Of a DNA stretch of 64,000 nt, positions 1 to 8,609 are shown piece by piece (within the stretch, counting starts at the first letter, position 1; each line of letters starts with the position of its first letter). The notes beneath the pieces were generated by a model that ran no database searches, had not been told where the DNA came from, and saw nothing but the letters and a program-made list of their open reading frames with translations. The DNA is from Sphingomonas sp. (GTDB lineage: Bacteria; Pseudomonadota; Alphaproteobacteria; Sphingomonadales; Sphingomonadaceae), in contig JAHBZH010000001.1 in NCBI GenBank assembly GCA_019635535.1, positions 503,001 through 567,000 on the forward strand. The letters run 5' to 3'. A program made the translations under genes and the position numbers.

Positions 1-593
1 ATTTCCTCGCCACCCTGACCTCGCGAAAGCGCAAGGCGATCCGCAAGGAACGGACCGCGGCGGTGGACGGGCTGGAGATCGTCCACCTCACCGGCGCCGC
101 GCTGACCGAAGCGCACTGGGATGCCTTCTGGGCCTTCTACCAGGACACCGGCGCCCGCAAATGGGGCCGGCCCTATCTCACCCGGCCCTTCTTCTCGCGG
201 CTCGGCGAGACACTTGCCGACAAGGTGCTGCTCATCCTTGCCTTGCGCGACGGGCGCCCCATCGCCGGCGCACTCAACCTGATCGGCGCACAGGCGCTCT
301 ACGGCCGCTACTGGGGCTGCGTCGAGGACGTACCCCATCTCCATTTCGAGCTCTGTTATTATCAGGCGATCGACTTCGCGATTTCAAATGGCCTCGCACG
401 GGTCGAGGCAGGCGCGCAGGGCGGGCACAAACTGGCGCGCGGCTATCGGCCGGTGCCGACATATTCCGCCCATCATATCGCCCATCCCGGCTTCCGGCGC
501 GCGGTGGCGGACTTTCTCGCCGCCGAGCGCGCGGCGGTGGCGCGCGAGATCGCGGCGCTGGATGAGCTGACACCCTTCCGGAAGAAGAGTTGA
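1..593 (+). CDS. FemAB/GNAT-like peptidoglycan-recognition family protein (DUF482), C-terminal part
   Basis: The gene enters from the left edge with its frame open from position 3, so the N-terminus is missing. About 196 residues are visible. The first ones read FLATLTSRKRKAIRKER, which I recognise from the GNAT-like 'peptidogalycan biosynthesis/recognition' family (DUF482). The rest, with WGRPYLTRPFF, RYWGC and HFELCYYQAIDFAI, fits the C-terminal acyltransferase fold of that family. Biochemical substrates of the family are not well established, so only an acyltransferase-like cytoplasmic protein is claimed. The in-frame GTG at 63 is an internal codon rather than the start, because the family motif continues upstream of it. 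It ends three bases before the stop codon of the convergent next gene. Confidence 0.8.
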   Translation, partial: FLATLTSRKRKAIRKERTAAVDGLEIVHLTGAALTEAHWDAFWAFYQDTGARKWGRPYLTRPFFSRLGETLADKVLLILALRDGRPIAGALNLIGAQALYGRYWGCVEDVPHLHFELCYYQAIDFAISNGLARVEAGAQGGHKLARGYRPVPTYSAHHIAHPGFRRAVADFLAAERAAVAREIAALDELTPFRKKS

Positions 594-596
594 AGA

Positions 597-1028
597 CTAT
601 GGCTCCGGCGCCAGCCGCAGCGCGACACGATAATCCGTTTCCGGCCAGCGCGGCGCGTCGCACGAACCGGTGTGGAGATTGCCGTCCTGTCCCATACGCG
701 CCGCCACCAGCACTTCCTGGCCCCGCTCATACCAGATCGCGCATTGCGGTCCCGTCCTCAAGGAGGCGTGACGGACCTCGATCCGCTCCGGCGGCAGCGC
801 CCATTGCGACGGCATCTTGAGTGGCGCGAGCAGTTCGAATGTGGTGATCGAGAAGGTCTCGGGACCGGCGGGATCGGGCACGCTCGCCACGACCCGGCCG
901 CGAAAGATCGCGTCGGCATGACCGACATGCTCGGCCGCGCTCGACAACGGTCGACAGGAGCAGGCGAGGGCCGCGGTAACGGGCGACAGGGCAAGGAGGC
1001 CGGCCAGCAGGGCAAAAATCGTTTTCAT
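597..1028 (-). CDS. Small secreted cysteine-containing protein, NTR/TIMP-like
   Basis: A 143-residue protein with a clear N-terminal signal sequence (MKTIFALLAGLLALSPVTAA) followed by ALACSCRP. The CSC start of the mature chain, the phrase HADAIFRGRVV, and later Cys residues (GPQCAIW, GSCDAP) resemble bacterial secreted proteins with a netrin/TIMP-like OB fold. This is a resemblance, not a proven homology. The ATG at 1028 is preferred over an upstream in-frame TTG because an AGAGG ribosome-binding site lies about 8 bases before it. A lipobox is not convincing (ALAC lacks the usual leucine at -3), so export to the periplasm is more likely than lipidation. Function unknown. Confidence 0.65.
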   Translation of the reverse strand: MKTIFALLAGLLALSPVTAALACSCRPLSSAAEHVGHADAIFRGRVVASVPDPAGPETFSITTFELLAPLKMPSQWALPPERIEVRHASLRTGPQCAIWYERGQEVLVAARMGQDGNLHTGSCDAPRWPETDYRVALRLAPEP

Positions 1029-1173
1029 GTCCAACCTCTAGTCCGGTCACCGCAACACGCGCAATGCGCCGCGAAGACACTCCATTTCAGACGGCCTGTT
1101 CCGGAAACGGTCGTTTCGGCGCCGTTCATCGCCCGCGCGGCACGTTGCCCGAATCGCTGGCGGGGGAAGCGCG

Positions 1174-2010
1174 ATGATCCGATGGCCCGTTCCTGTCTCT
1201 GTCCTGCTTGCCGCGCTGTGGTTGCCCCCGGCATCGGCCCGGACGCTGGAGCCGGCCACCCTGCCGGGCATGTGCGTGACCATCGACCCGGTCGAAGGTT
1301 CGGTGAGCCGCCCTTGCGACGGATCGGCGGCGCAGCGGCTGGCGTTGCCGGAAACAGGCCCCGGACCGATGCGTTTGGGCGATGCCTGCCTGGCGCCGCG
1401 CGGCGGCGGGAACTACCCGCCGCTCGTTCCGCTGCGCTGCGACGGATCACCCGGGCAAAGCTGGACGATATCCGCCGATCATGTCGTGCGGAACGGCGAG
1501 GGACGATGCCTGGCCCTGCTCGCTTTGTCTGCGCGCGATGGCGCGCGCGTCTATGCCGCGCCCTGCCCCGCGCGCTACCCGCCGCAGGCCTGGCGGATCC
1601 GGGCCTTCGACTCCCTCGGTTATGCGCCAACGCGCGGGCGGCTGCGCTGGGCGCCTCGGCCCGATCTCTGTCTCTCCCTTGTCCGGCCGGGCACCTTCAT
1701 CGGGCTGGAGCCGTGCGCCGAGGTGCACCGCTGGGAGCAGGTCTTTTCCTTCGATCGCCGCGGCCCGGGACAGTTCCGGATGTCGGGCACCTGCCTCAGC
1801 GGCAATGCCGGCAGCGGCGGGCTCGCCTTGCGCCGTTGTCGGGTGAATCCGGAGATGCACTGGTTGCTGGAGGAAGGTGGTGCACTCTCGAACGGGGCCT
1901 CGCATTGCATCGAGCCGCGCCTGACGAATGGACGCTGGGTGGCCGCGCTGACATTGTGTGCCGCAATCCGGGAGCAACGCTGGACCTTCGAGGAGATGGC
2001 GCCGCCATGA
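1174..2010 (+). CDS. Secreted ricin-type beta-trefoil lectin-like protein
   Basis: A 278-residue protein with an N-terminal signal sequence (hydrophobic stretch ending near PPASA). The mature part has the Q-x-W signature of ricin-type beta-trefoil repeats several times: GQSWTI, PQAWRI and EQRWTF, each following a Cys-rich strand (LRCDGS, AAPCPA, LTLCAA). Such domains usually bind carbohydrate, often as an accessory to an enzyme, but no catalytic domain is present here. It faces away from the small secreted protein at 597-1028, and the roughly 145-bp region between them should hold both promoters. Role in carbohydrate binding is inferred from the repeats only. Confidence 0.65.
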   Translation: MIRWPVPVSVLLAALWLPPASARTLEPATLPGMCVTIDPVEGSVSRPCDGSAAQRLALPETGPGPMRLGDACLAPRGGGNYPPLVPLRCDGSPGQSWTISADHVVRNGEGRCLALLALSARDGARVYAAPCPARYPPQAWRIRAFDSLGYAPTRGRLRWAPRPDLCLSLVRPGTFIGLEPCAEVHRWEQVFSFDRRGPGQFRMSGTCLSGNAGSGGLALRRCRVNPEMHWLLEEGGALSNGASHCIEPRLTNGRWVAALTLCAAIREQRWTFEEMAPP

Positions 2011-2049
2011 TCGCCTTCCCGGGCGCCGGATGCGGCCCCCGTCGGCGGG

Positions 2050-2352
2050 TCAGGCGGCCCGGCGTTCGGACGAGAAATCGGCGAGCCAGGCGCGGGCCTG
2101 GCGTTGCGCCTCGGCGATCTCCCGCGCGGTCATCTCTTCGGAAATGTCGGCGCGACATTCCTGCGCCAGCGTGCTGCCGTTCAGGGCCGCCAGATTGAAC
2201 CATTTGTGCGCTTCGACGAGATCGACGGCGATCCCGCCGCTGCCGGTCGAATAGGCGACGCCCAGTTCGTAAAGCGCCTTGACGTCACCCGACGCCGCAT
2301 CGGCGATGCGGCTTTCGATCAGGAACGCGGCTGCTTTCGCGCTATGTGCCAT
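2050..2352 (-). CDS. Sel1-like repeat protein
   Basis: A 100-residue cytoplasmic protein. The segment AASGDVKALYELGVAYSTG followed by DLVEAHKWFNLAALNG has the A-x-x-G-x-x-x-A-x-x-x-L-G pattern of a Sel1/TPR-like helical repeat. Only about one and a half repeats fit, so it is at the short end of the family. The ATG at 2352 is chosen because the Sel1-like part begins shortly after it and a purine-rich GGGGGA lies about 6 bases upstream. An in-frame extension upstream gives unrelated sequence. Proteins of this type mediate protein-protein contacts; no partner can be inferred. Confidence 0.65.
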   Translation of the reverse strand: MAHSAKAAAFLIESRIADAASGDVKALYELGVAYSTGSGGIAVDLVEAHKWFNLAALNGSTLAQECRADISEEMTAREIAEAQRQARAWLADFSSERRAA

Positions 2353-2445
2353 GGAAAATCCCCCACACCTGCGTGTCCGGGACGATGTCTGGCGCACCAC
2401 TTCCAAACAAATGGTTAACGCGAAAGTGACAATGTCAGGTGTGCA

Positions 2446-3291
2446 CTAGGCCGGCAGCACCGGCAGATTGTCGATGAGGCGGGTGCGGCCGATCCGCGCG
2501 GCGGCGAACAGGCGGGCCGGGCGATCGAGCGCGGCGAGCGGCGCGAGCGTCTTGGCGTCGCACAACGCCACATAGTCGATCGGATCGAAGCCCGCCTCGG
2601 CGAGCCGCGCTTCGGCCCGCGCCAGCACCTCCGCGACCGCTTCTCCCTCGCCCAGCGCCCGCGCCGCCTCGCCCAGCGCGCGGGGCAGGGCGCGCGCGGC
2701 CTTGCGCTCCTCGTCGGTGAGGTAGGCGTTGCGCGAGGAGAGGGCCAAACCGTCGGCGTCGCGCTGGGTCGGCACGCCGACGATCCCGATTCCCATGTCG
2801 AGATCGCGGACCATCCGGCGGATCACGCAAAGCTGCTGATAGTCCTTCTCGCCGAACAGGGCGATGTCGGGCCGAACCTGGTTGAACAGCTTGGCGACGA
2901 CGATCGCGACCCCGTCGAAATGGCCGGGCCGGGCGGCGCCGTCGAGCCCGTCGGTGATCCCGCCGACATTGAGCGTCGAGGCGAAGCCTTCGGGGTACAT
3001 GGTCGCGGCGTCCGGTGCCCAGAGGAGCGCGCAGCCCGCTTCCTCCAGCATCCCCGCATCCGCCGCCTCGCGCCGCGGATAGGAGGACAGATCCTCGTTG
3101 GGGCCGAACTGGGCGGGATTGACGAAGATCGAGGCGACGACATGATCCGCCCGGGCGCGGGCCTCAGCGACCAGGGCCATGTGGCCGGCATGGAGCGCGC
3201 CCATCGTCGGCACGAGGGCGACCGTGCCGCCTTCCGCGCGCAACGCGGCGACGGCGGCGCGCAGCGCCTCGATCTCACGGATGATTTGCAC
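2446..3291 (-). CDS. panC: Pantothenate synthetase
   Basis: Joins pantoate and beta-alanine with ATP to give pantothenate, the last step before CoA synthesis. The 281-residue product has the nucleotidyltransferase hallmarks: PTMGALHAGH with the HxGH motif near the N-terminus, IFVNPAQFGPNEDL, GEKDYQQL, and LSSRNAYL as the KMSKS-like loop. Length matches the family. Start: a GTG at 3291 giving VQIIREIEALR, with GGAGG about 10 bases upstream. The reading frame stays open far upstream, but that is antisense to mipZ and lacks PanC similarity. It is divergent from mipZ with about 85 bp between them; panB and panD are not in the window. Confidence 0.95.
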   Translation of the reverse strand: MQIIREIEALRAAVAALRAEGGTVALVPTMGALHAGHMALVAEARARADHVVASIFVNPAQFGPNEDLSSYPRREAADAGMLEEAGCALLWAPDAATMYPEGFASTLNVGGITDGLDGAARPGHFDGVAIVVAKLFNQVRPDIALFGEKDYQQLCVIRRMVRDLDMGIGIVGVPTQRDADGLALSSRNAYLTDEERKAARALPRALGEAARALGEGEAVAEVLARAEARLAEAGFDPIDYVALCDAKTLAPLAALDRPARLFAAARIGRTRLIDNLPVLPA

Positions 3292-3375
3292 CGCCTGTTG
3301 GCCTCCGATAGAGGAAATCGCGCGCGGCTCTTTGGGCGCGCCAAGGTTCAAGATCAAGTCTGGGGCAGCGTCGAC

Positions 3376-4182
3376 ATGGCCGGAACGGGCCCGCATTTCC
3401 TGGTATTCGCCAACGAAAAGGGCGGCACCGGCAAGTCCACCACGGCGGTGCACAGCGCCGTTGCGCTCGCCGCGCGCGGCCGCCGCGTCGCCGCGATCGA
3501 TCTCGACACGCGCCAGCGCACGCTCGGCCGCTATCTCGACAACCGTGCCGAGACGGTGAAGCGGCTGGGCGTCGAGCTGCCGATGCCCGCCCACGCCACC
3601 TTCCATCCCGACGGCGCGGAAAGCCTCGACGATCTGATCGCGCGCATGGCCGAGGGCGCGGACGTGCTGGTGATCGACACGCCGGGGCGCGACGACCCCC
3701 ATGCGCGCGCCGTGATGGTCCGCGCCGACACGCTGGTCACGCCGATCAACGACAGCTTCGTCGATCTCGACCTGATCGGCGAGGTCGATGCCGAAACCTA
3801 CCGGGTGCGTCGCCCCAGCTTCTATGCCGAGCTGGTGTGGAACAGCCGCACCCAGCGCGCCAAGACGCAAGGCCAGAGCGTCGACTGGGTCGTCCTCAGG
3901 AACCGCATGCAGCATATCGAGGCGAAGAACATGCGCCGGGTCGGCGCCGCGCTGAACGAGCTGTCCCGCCGGGTCGGCTTTCGCGTCATTCCGGGGCTGG
4001 GCGAGCGCGTCATTTATCGCGAGCTCTTCCCCAAGGGCCTCACCCTGCTCGATCTCCAGCAGATCGGCGAAGTCGGCATCGCCCATGTCGCGGCGCGGCA
4101 GGAGCTGCGCGAGATGCTCGCCGGCTTCGCCTTGCCCGACGACGCGGCCGACAATCCGCCGCGTATCGCCGCCGCCGGATGA
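3376..4182 (+). CDS. mipZ: Division plane positioning ATPase MipZ
   Basis: ParA/MinD-superfamily P-loop ATPase that, in Caulobacter and relatives, forms a gradient from the ParB-bound origin and keeps FtsZ away from the poles. The 268-residue product starts with [17 protein letters not shown] and has the deviant Walker A KGGTGKST (Lys15 and Lys20). [18 protein letters not shown] and [11 protein letters not shown] (Walker B region) follow, and the C-terminal part ([37 protein letters not shown]) is typical of MipZ rather than ParA or Soj. Its stop overlaps the start of the J-domain gene (ATGA), indicating one transcript. Confidence 0.92.
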   Translation: MAGTGPHFLVFANEKGGTGKSTTAVHSAVALAARGRRVAAIDLDTRQRTLGRYLDNRAETVKRLGVELPMPAHATFHPDGAESLDDLIARMAEGADVLVIDTPGRDDPHARAVMVRADTLVTPINDSFVDLDLIGEVDAETYRVRRPSFYAELVWNSRTQRAKTQGQSVDWVVLRNRMQHIEAKNMRRVGAALNELSRRVGFRVIPGLGERVIYRELFPKGLTLLDLQQIGEVGIAHVAARQELREMLAGFALPDDAADNPPRIAAAG

Positions 4183-4457
4183 TCGTCAAGGCGCTCGTCC
4201 TCGCCGCCGTCGCGGCGATCCTCTGGCTGTGGTGGCGGCGCTCCGCGCGGCCGGCGGCGATGACGCCGCGCGAGGCGCGCGAGCTGCTCGGCGTCACGCC
4301 CGGCGCGAGTCTGGAGGAGATACGCGACGCGCATCGCCGGCTGATCGCGAAGGTTCACCCCGACAGCGGCGGATCGGACGCGCTCGCCAGCCGGGTCAAC
4401 CTGGCCCGCGACGCGCTGGTCGCCGAGCTGCGGCGCGGTCCGCCGCGCGCGCCCTGA
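4179..4457 (+). CDS. Membrane-anchored J-domain protein
   Basis: A 92-residue protein with one N-terminal transmembrane helix (about residues 4-20, [14 protein letters not shown]) followed by a short J domain. The HPD tripeptide that stimulates Hsp70 ATPase is present in [10 protein letters not shown] (His60-Pro61-Asp62), after helix II ([11 protein letters not shown]). The layout of an N-terminal membrane helix plus a Pam18/TIM14-like J domain suggests a membrane-tethered DnaK co-chaperone. The ATG overlaps the mipZ stop by four bases, so it is probably translated together with mipZ, and the phosphomannomutase gene follows 17 bp on. What links chaperone recruitment to MipZ is not evident from sequence. 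Confidence 0.85.
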   Translation: MIVKALVLAAVAAILWLWWRRSARPAAMTPREARELLGVTPGASLEEIRDAHRRLIAKVHPDSGGSDALASRVNLARDALVAELRRGPPRAP

Positions 4458-4474
4458 CATTTCACGGAGTTTCC

Positions 4475-5857
4475 ATGAGTCACGTTTTCCACCCCACCAT
4501 TCTTCGCGAATATGACATTCGCGGCATCGTCGGCGAGACGCTGGGCGATGCCGACGCTTATGCGCTCGGCCGCTCCTTCGGCACTGTGGTCCGCCGCGCC
4601 GGCGGCACGCGCATCGCCGTCGGCCGCGACGGTCGGGAAAGCGCGCCGGCGCTGGAGGACAGTCTGACCCAGGGACTGACGGCCAGCGGCGTCGACGTGG
4701 TGCGGGTCGGCCTCGGGCCGACGCCGATGCTCTATTACGCCGCGGCCGAGCTGGATGTCGCCGGCGGCATCATGATCACCGGCAGCCACAATCCGGCCGA
4801 ATATAACGGCTTCAAGATGACGCTCGGCGGCAAGCCCTTCTTCGGCGCCGACATCCAGCAGCTCGGCGTGATGGCGGCGGCGGCCGATTGGGAAACGGGC
4901 GAAGGCGCCGTTTCCGACGAGGAGGTGATGGACGCCTATGTCGATCGCCTCCTCCAGGGCTTCGACGGCGCGCATTTCCGGATCGGCTGGGACGCGGGCA
5001 ACGGCGCCGCCGGGCCGGTGCTGGAGCGCCTCGTCGAGAAGCTGCCGGGCGAGCATCACCTGCTCTTCACCCAGGTCAGCGGCGCCTTCCCGAACCATCA
5101 TCCCGATCCGACCGACGAGGCGAATCTCAAGGATCTGAAGCAGCTCGTCCACGCCCACGGCCTCGATTTCGGCATCGCCTTCGACGGCGACGGCGACCGG
5201 ATCGGCGCGGTCGATTCGCTCGGCCGGGTGGTGTGGGGGGACCAGCTCCTGTCGATCCTCGCCGAGCCGGTGCTGGCGGAGCTGCCGGGCGCCACGATCA
5301 TCGCCGACGTGAAGGCGAGCCAGGTCCTGTTCGACCGCGTCGCCGAGCTGGGCGGCACGCCGCTCATGTGGAAGACCGGGCACAGCCTGATCAAGTCCAA
5401 GATGAAGGAAACCGCCGCCCCGCTGGCCGGCGAGATGAGCGGCCATATCTTCTTCGCCCACGAATATTACGGCTTCGACGACGCGCTTTATGCCGCCGTG
5501 CGGCTGATCCGCGCCGTCTCGAAGCTGGGCGGCTCGCTCACCGCCCTGCGCTCGGCGATGCCCAAGCTGGTCAACACGCCGGAGCTGCGCTTCCAGGTGG
5601 ACGAGAGCCGCAAGTTCGCGGTGGTCGAGGAAGTGCTGGACCGCCTCGCCGGCGACGGCGCGCAGGTGGACCGCACCGACGGCGCCCGGGTCAACACCGA
5701 CGACGGCTGGTGGCTGCTGCGCGCGTCCAACACGCAGGACGTGCTGGTCGCGCGCGCCGAGGCGCAGGACCAGGCCGGGCTCGACCGGCTGGTCGCGCAG
5801 ATCGACGCCCAGCTCGCCGCCTCCGGCGTCGCGCGCGGGCCGCGGGCGGGGCACTGA
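4475..5857 (+). CDS. Phosphomannomutase/phosphoglucomutase
   Basis: Interconverts hexose 6-phosphate and hexose 1-phosphate for sugar-nucleotide and exopolysaccharide synthesis. The 460-residue product has the family landmarks in order: [15 protein letters not shown]; the phosphoserine loop ITGSHNP (Ser104); the Mg-binding loop DGDGDR (Asp237, 239, 241); the sugar-binding GEMSGHIFF; and a C-terminal phosphate-binding region ([17 protein letters not shown]). Length and motifs fit the AlgC/PgmG group. The start ATG has CGGAG about 5 bases upstream. Its stop shares one base with the ATG of the next small membrane protein. Confidence 0.93.
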   Translation: MSHVFHPTILREYDIRGIVGETLGDADAYALGRSFGTVVRRAGGTRIAVGRDGRESAPALEDSLTQGLTASGVDVVRVGLGPTPMLYYAAAELDVAGGIMITGSHNPAEYNGFKMTLGGKPFFGADIQQLGVMAAAADWETGEGAVSDEEVMDAYVDRLLQGFDGAHFRIGWDAGNGAAGPVLERLVEKLPGEHHLLFTQVSGAFPNHHPDPTDEANLKDLKQLVHAHGLDFGIAFDGDGDRIGAVDSLGRVVWGDQLLSILAEPVLAELPGATIIADVKASQVLFDRVAELGGTPLMWKTGHSLIKSKMKETAAPLAGEMSGHIFFAHEYYGFDDALYAAVRLIRAVSKLGGSLTALRSAMPKLVNTPELRFQVDESRKFAVVEEVLDRLAGDGAQVDRTDGARVNTDDGWWLLRASNTQDVLVARAEAQDQAGLDRLVAQIDAQLAASGVARGPRAGH

Positions 5858-6099
5858 TGCCGCCCCTCAATCTCGACGCGCTCGCCTTCGCCGTCGCCTG
5901 GGCGGCACTGGCGTTGCTCGCCGGCATGGTCGGCGGCTTCTGGATGGGGGGCGGACTGGCGCTGGCGCTGCTCGTCGTGGTGATGCCGCTCAGCGCCTTC
6001 ACCCTGTCGAAGACGGGCGATTTCGCGCTGGAGCGCAAGGTGCGCTGGGCGATGTTCGCCGCCGCGGCCTTGGGGCTGATCGTCACGCGGGTTTTCTAG
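5857..6099 (+). CDS. Small two-helix membrane protein, unknown function
   Basis: An 80-residue protein whose ATG shares its first base with the stop codon of the upstream mutase (TGATG), a sign of translational coupling. Hydrophobic segments at about residues 8-26 and 31-48, and a third at 63-78, suggest two or three transmembrane helices with a short charged loop (SKTGDFALERKVRW). I do not recognise the family. Codon use is like the neighbours and the coupling supports a real gene. A membrane role in the same polysaccharide or envelope pathway would be a guess. Confidence 0.65.
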   Translation: MPPLNLDALAFAVAWAALALLAGMVGGFWMGGGLALALLVVVMPLSAFTLSKTGDFALERKVRWAMFAAAALGLIVTRVF

Positions 6100-6128
6100 G
6101 GCAGCTTAAATCGCGGCGGCGTGGCTAT

Positions 6129-8582
6129 ATGGTCGGCATGGCGCCCGGCTCCGATTCCTCCCTGCCCGCGATCCTCGCCGGCTGGTTCGCCGCGAAGGGC
6201 TGGGCGGTGCGCCGGCACCAGCGCGACATGCTGGCCGCCGCGCGCGCCGGAAGGAGCGCCTTGCTCGTCGCGCCGACCGGGGCGGGCAAGACCATGGCGG
6301 GCTTCCTGCCCAGCCTGGCCGAATTGATCGAGACGCCAACCGACGGCCTGCACACGCTTTACGTCTCGCCGCTGAAGGCGCTGGCGGTGGACGTGCGCCG
6401 CAACCTGCTGGCGCCGATCGACGAGATGGGCCTGCCGATCCGGGTCGAGACCCGCACCGGCGACACGCCCGCCGACCGCAAGGCGCGCCAGCGTGCCCGG
6501 CCGCCGCAGATGCTGCTCACCACGCCGGAATCGCTGAGCCTGCTGCTCAGTCATCCGGATGGCGACCGTTTGTTCGAAGATCTGGGTACCATCGTTATCG
6601 ACGAGATCCACGCCTTCGCCAGCACCAAGCGCGGCGACCTGCTCAGCCTCGCCATGGCGCGGCTGCAAAAGCTGGCGCCGAGCCTGCGCCGTGTCGGCCT
6701 GTCCGCCACCGTCGCCGATCCGGAAGCCTATCAGGGCTGGCTCGCTCCGCATGGCGACGCCTCCGAAGTGGCGTTGGTCCGGGGCGATCCCGGCGCCGAG
6801 CCGAAGATCGACATCATGCTGCCCGAAGAGGCGCGAATCCCTTGGTCCAGCCATAGCGGCAAATGGGCCGCCCCCCGGGTGATGAAGGAGATCGAGGCGC
6901 ACCGCACCACCCTGGTCTTCTGCAATACACGCGGGCTCGCCGAGTTGATCTTCCAGGAGCTGTGGGCGGTCAACGACGCCAATCTGCCGATCGGCATCCA
7001 TCATGGCAGCCTGGCGGTGGAAGCGCGGCGCAAGGTCGAGGCGGCGGTGGCGGCCGGCAGGCTCCGCGCGCTCGTCTGCACCGCCAGCCTCGATCTCGGC
7101 GTCGACTGGGGCGATGTCGATCTCGTCGTCCAGATGGGGGCGCCCAAGGGCGCCTCGCGCCTCATCCAGCGGATCGGCCGCGCCAATCACCGGCTCGATC
7201 AGCCCAGCGAGGCGATCCTCGTGCCCGGCAACCGTTTCGAATATCTGGAGGCGCGCGCCGCCTTCGATGCGATCGAGGCGGGCGAGCTGGATGCCGAAAC
7301 CTTTCGTCCCGGCGCGCTCGACGTGCTCGCCCAGCATGTCATGGCCATGGCCTGCGCCGGGCCGTTCCGCGAAGAGGAGATGCTCGCGGAGGTGCAAGGC
7401 GCCGCGCCTTATGCCGGCCTCGACGCCGAGACGTTTGGCCGCATCCTCGGCTTCATCGAGAGCGGCGGTTATGCCCTGCGCGCCTACGACAAGTTCAAGC
7501 GGCTGACCCGCGCGCCCGACGGAACATGGCGGGTGAGCCACCCGCGCTTCATTCAGCAGCACCGGATGAATGCCGGCATCATCGTCGATGCGCCCGTGCT
7601 CGACGTGCGCTTCCGCAACGGCCGCAAGCTCGGCACGGTTGAAGACTATTTCGCCTCCACCTTGAGCGTCGGCGACACCTTCTTCTTCGCCGGGCTCAGC
7701 CTGGAGGTCGAGCGGCTCGACTCCGCCGAGATCGTCGTGCGCGCCACGAAGAAGTCCGCGCGCATCCCGACCTATGTCGGCGCCCGCCTCGCCATGACGA
7801 CGCGCCTCGCCGACCGGGTTCGCCAGTTCCTTGCCGATCCCGCTTCCTGGGCGCGCTTCCCCGACGATGTGCGCGAATGGCTGGAGGTGCAGGCGCGCCG
7901 CTCCGTCCTGCCGCGTCCCGACCAGCTCCTCGTCGAAACCTTCCCGCACGAGGGGCGGCACCATATGATCGCCTATAGCTTCGAGGGCTGGAACGCGCAT
8001 CAGTCGCTCGGCATGCTGCTCACCCGGCGGATAGAGACGGCGGGGCTCAAACCCTTGGGGTTTGTCGCCAACGATTACGCGCTGGCCTGTTACGGGCTGG
8101 AGCCGGTCGCCGACCCCGCCAGCCTGTTCAGCGCCGATCTGCTGGAGCAGGAATTCGTCGAATGGGTGCAGGGATCGAGCCTGCTGAAACGCGCCTTCCG
8201 CGAGGTCGCGGTGATCGGCGGACTGGTCGAGCGCCAGCAGCCCGGCCAGCGCAAGTCGGGGCGGCAGGTCACCTTCTCGACCGATCTCATCTACGACGTA
8301 CTGCGCCGCTACGAGCCCGATCACCTGCTGCTGCGCGCCGCCTGGGAGGATGCGAAGACGCGGCTCACCGACATCGGCCGCCTGTCCTCGCTGCTGGAGC
8401 GGGCGGCGGACACGATGCTGCATATCGATCTCGACCGCGTCTCCCCCCTCGCCGTGCCGACGCTCATCATGATCGGGCGCGAGATGGTGCCCGCGGGCGT
8501 CGCCGAGGACGAACTGCTGATCGAAGCCGAGGCGCTGGCGGAAACGGCGATGCGGTTGACGGACGCGCCTTGCCGTCCTTGA
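6129..8582 (+). CDS. Ligase-associated DEXH-box DNA repair helicase (Lhr-like)
   Basis: An 817-residue superfamily 2 helicase of the type found next to a bacterial ATP-dependent DNA ligase, exonuclease and phosphoesterase (LHR family). Domains: Walker A APTGAGKT near residue 50, motif Ia YVSPLKAL, TTPESLSLLL, DEIH box (VIDEIHAF), SAT motif (LSATVADP), then the second RecA domain (LVFCNTRGLAE, LDLGVDWGDVD, QRIGRANHR), then the Lhr-type winged-helix and core domains. Two in-frame ATGs lie at 6129 and 6138 with no strong ribosome-binding site; the first is used. The phosphoesterase partner is about 5 kb downstream at 13516, while the ligase and exonuclease are not in the window. Confidence 0.9.
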   Translation: MVGMAPGSDSSLPAILAGWFAAKGWAVRRHQRDMLAAARAGRSALLVAPTGAGKTMAGFLPSLAELIETPTDGLHTLYVSPLKALAVDVRRNLLAPIDEMGLPIRVETRTGDTPADRKARQRARPPQMLLTTPESLSLLLSHPDGDRLFEDLGTIVIDEIHAFASTKRGDLLSLAMARLQKLAPSLRRVGLSATVADPEAYQGWLAPHGDASEVALVRGDPGAEPKIDIMLPEEARIPWSSHSGKWAAPRVMKEIEAHRTTLVFCNTRGLAELIFQELWAVNDANLPIGIHHGSLAVEARRKVEAAVAAGRLRALVCTASLDLGVDWGDVDLVVQMGAPKGASRLIQRIGRANHRLDQPSEAILVPGNRFEYLEARAAFDAIEAGELDAETFRPGALDVLAQHVMAMACAGPFREEEMLAEVQGAAPYAGLDAETFGRILGFIESGGYALRAYDKFKRLTRAPDGTWRVSHPRFIQQHRMNAGIIVDAPVLDVRFRNGRKLGTVEDYFASTLSVGDTFFFAGLSLEVERLDSAEIVVRATKKSARIPTYVGARLAMTTRLADRVRQFLADPASWARFPDDVREWLEVQARRSVLPRPDQLLVETFPHEGRHHMIAYSFEGWNAHQSLGMLLTRRIETAGLKPLGFVANDYALACYGLEPVADPASLFSADLLEQEFVEWVQGSSLLKRAFREVAVIGGLVERQQPGQRKSGRQVTFSTDLIYDVLRRYEPDHLLLRAAWEDAKTRLTDIGRLSSLLERAADTMLHIDLDRVSPLAVPTLIMIGREMVPAGVAEDELLIEAEALAETAMRLTDAPCRP

Positions 8583-8609
8583 ATATGGCTTCCTCCAGCG
8601 GAGTTCGCC

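Noticed and set aside
3292..4086. Upstream extension of the panC frame
   Set aside because: The frame is open but antisense to mipZ, and PanC similarity plus a GGAGG site place the start at 3291.
6096..8423. 775-codon open frame on the minus strand
   Set aside because: Fully antisense to the DEXH helicase, which has all helicase motifs; the shadow has none.
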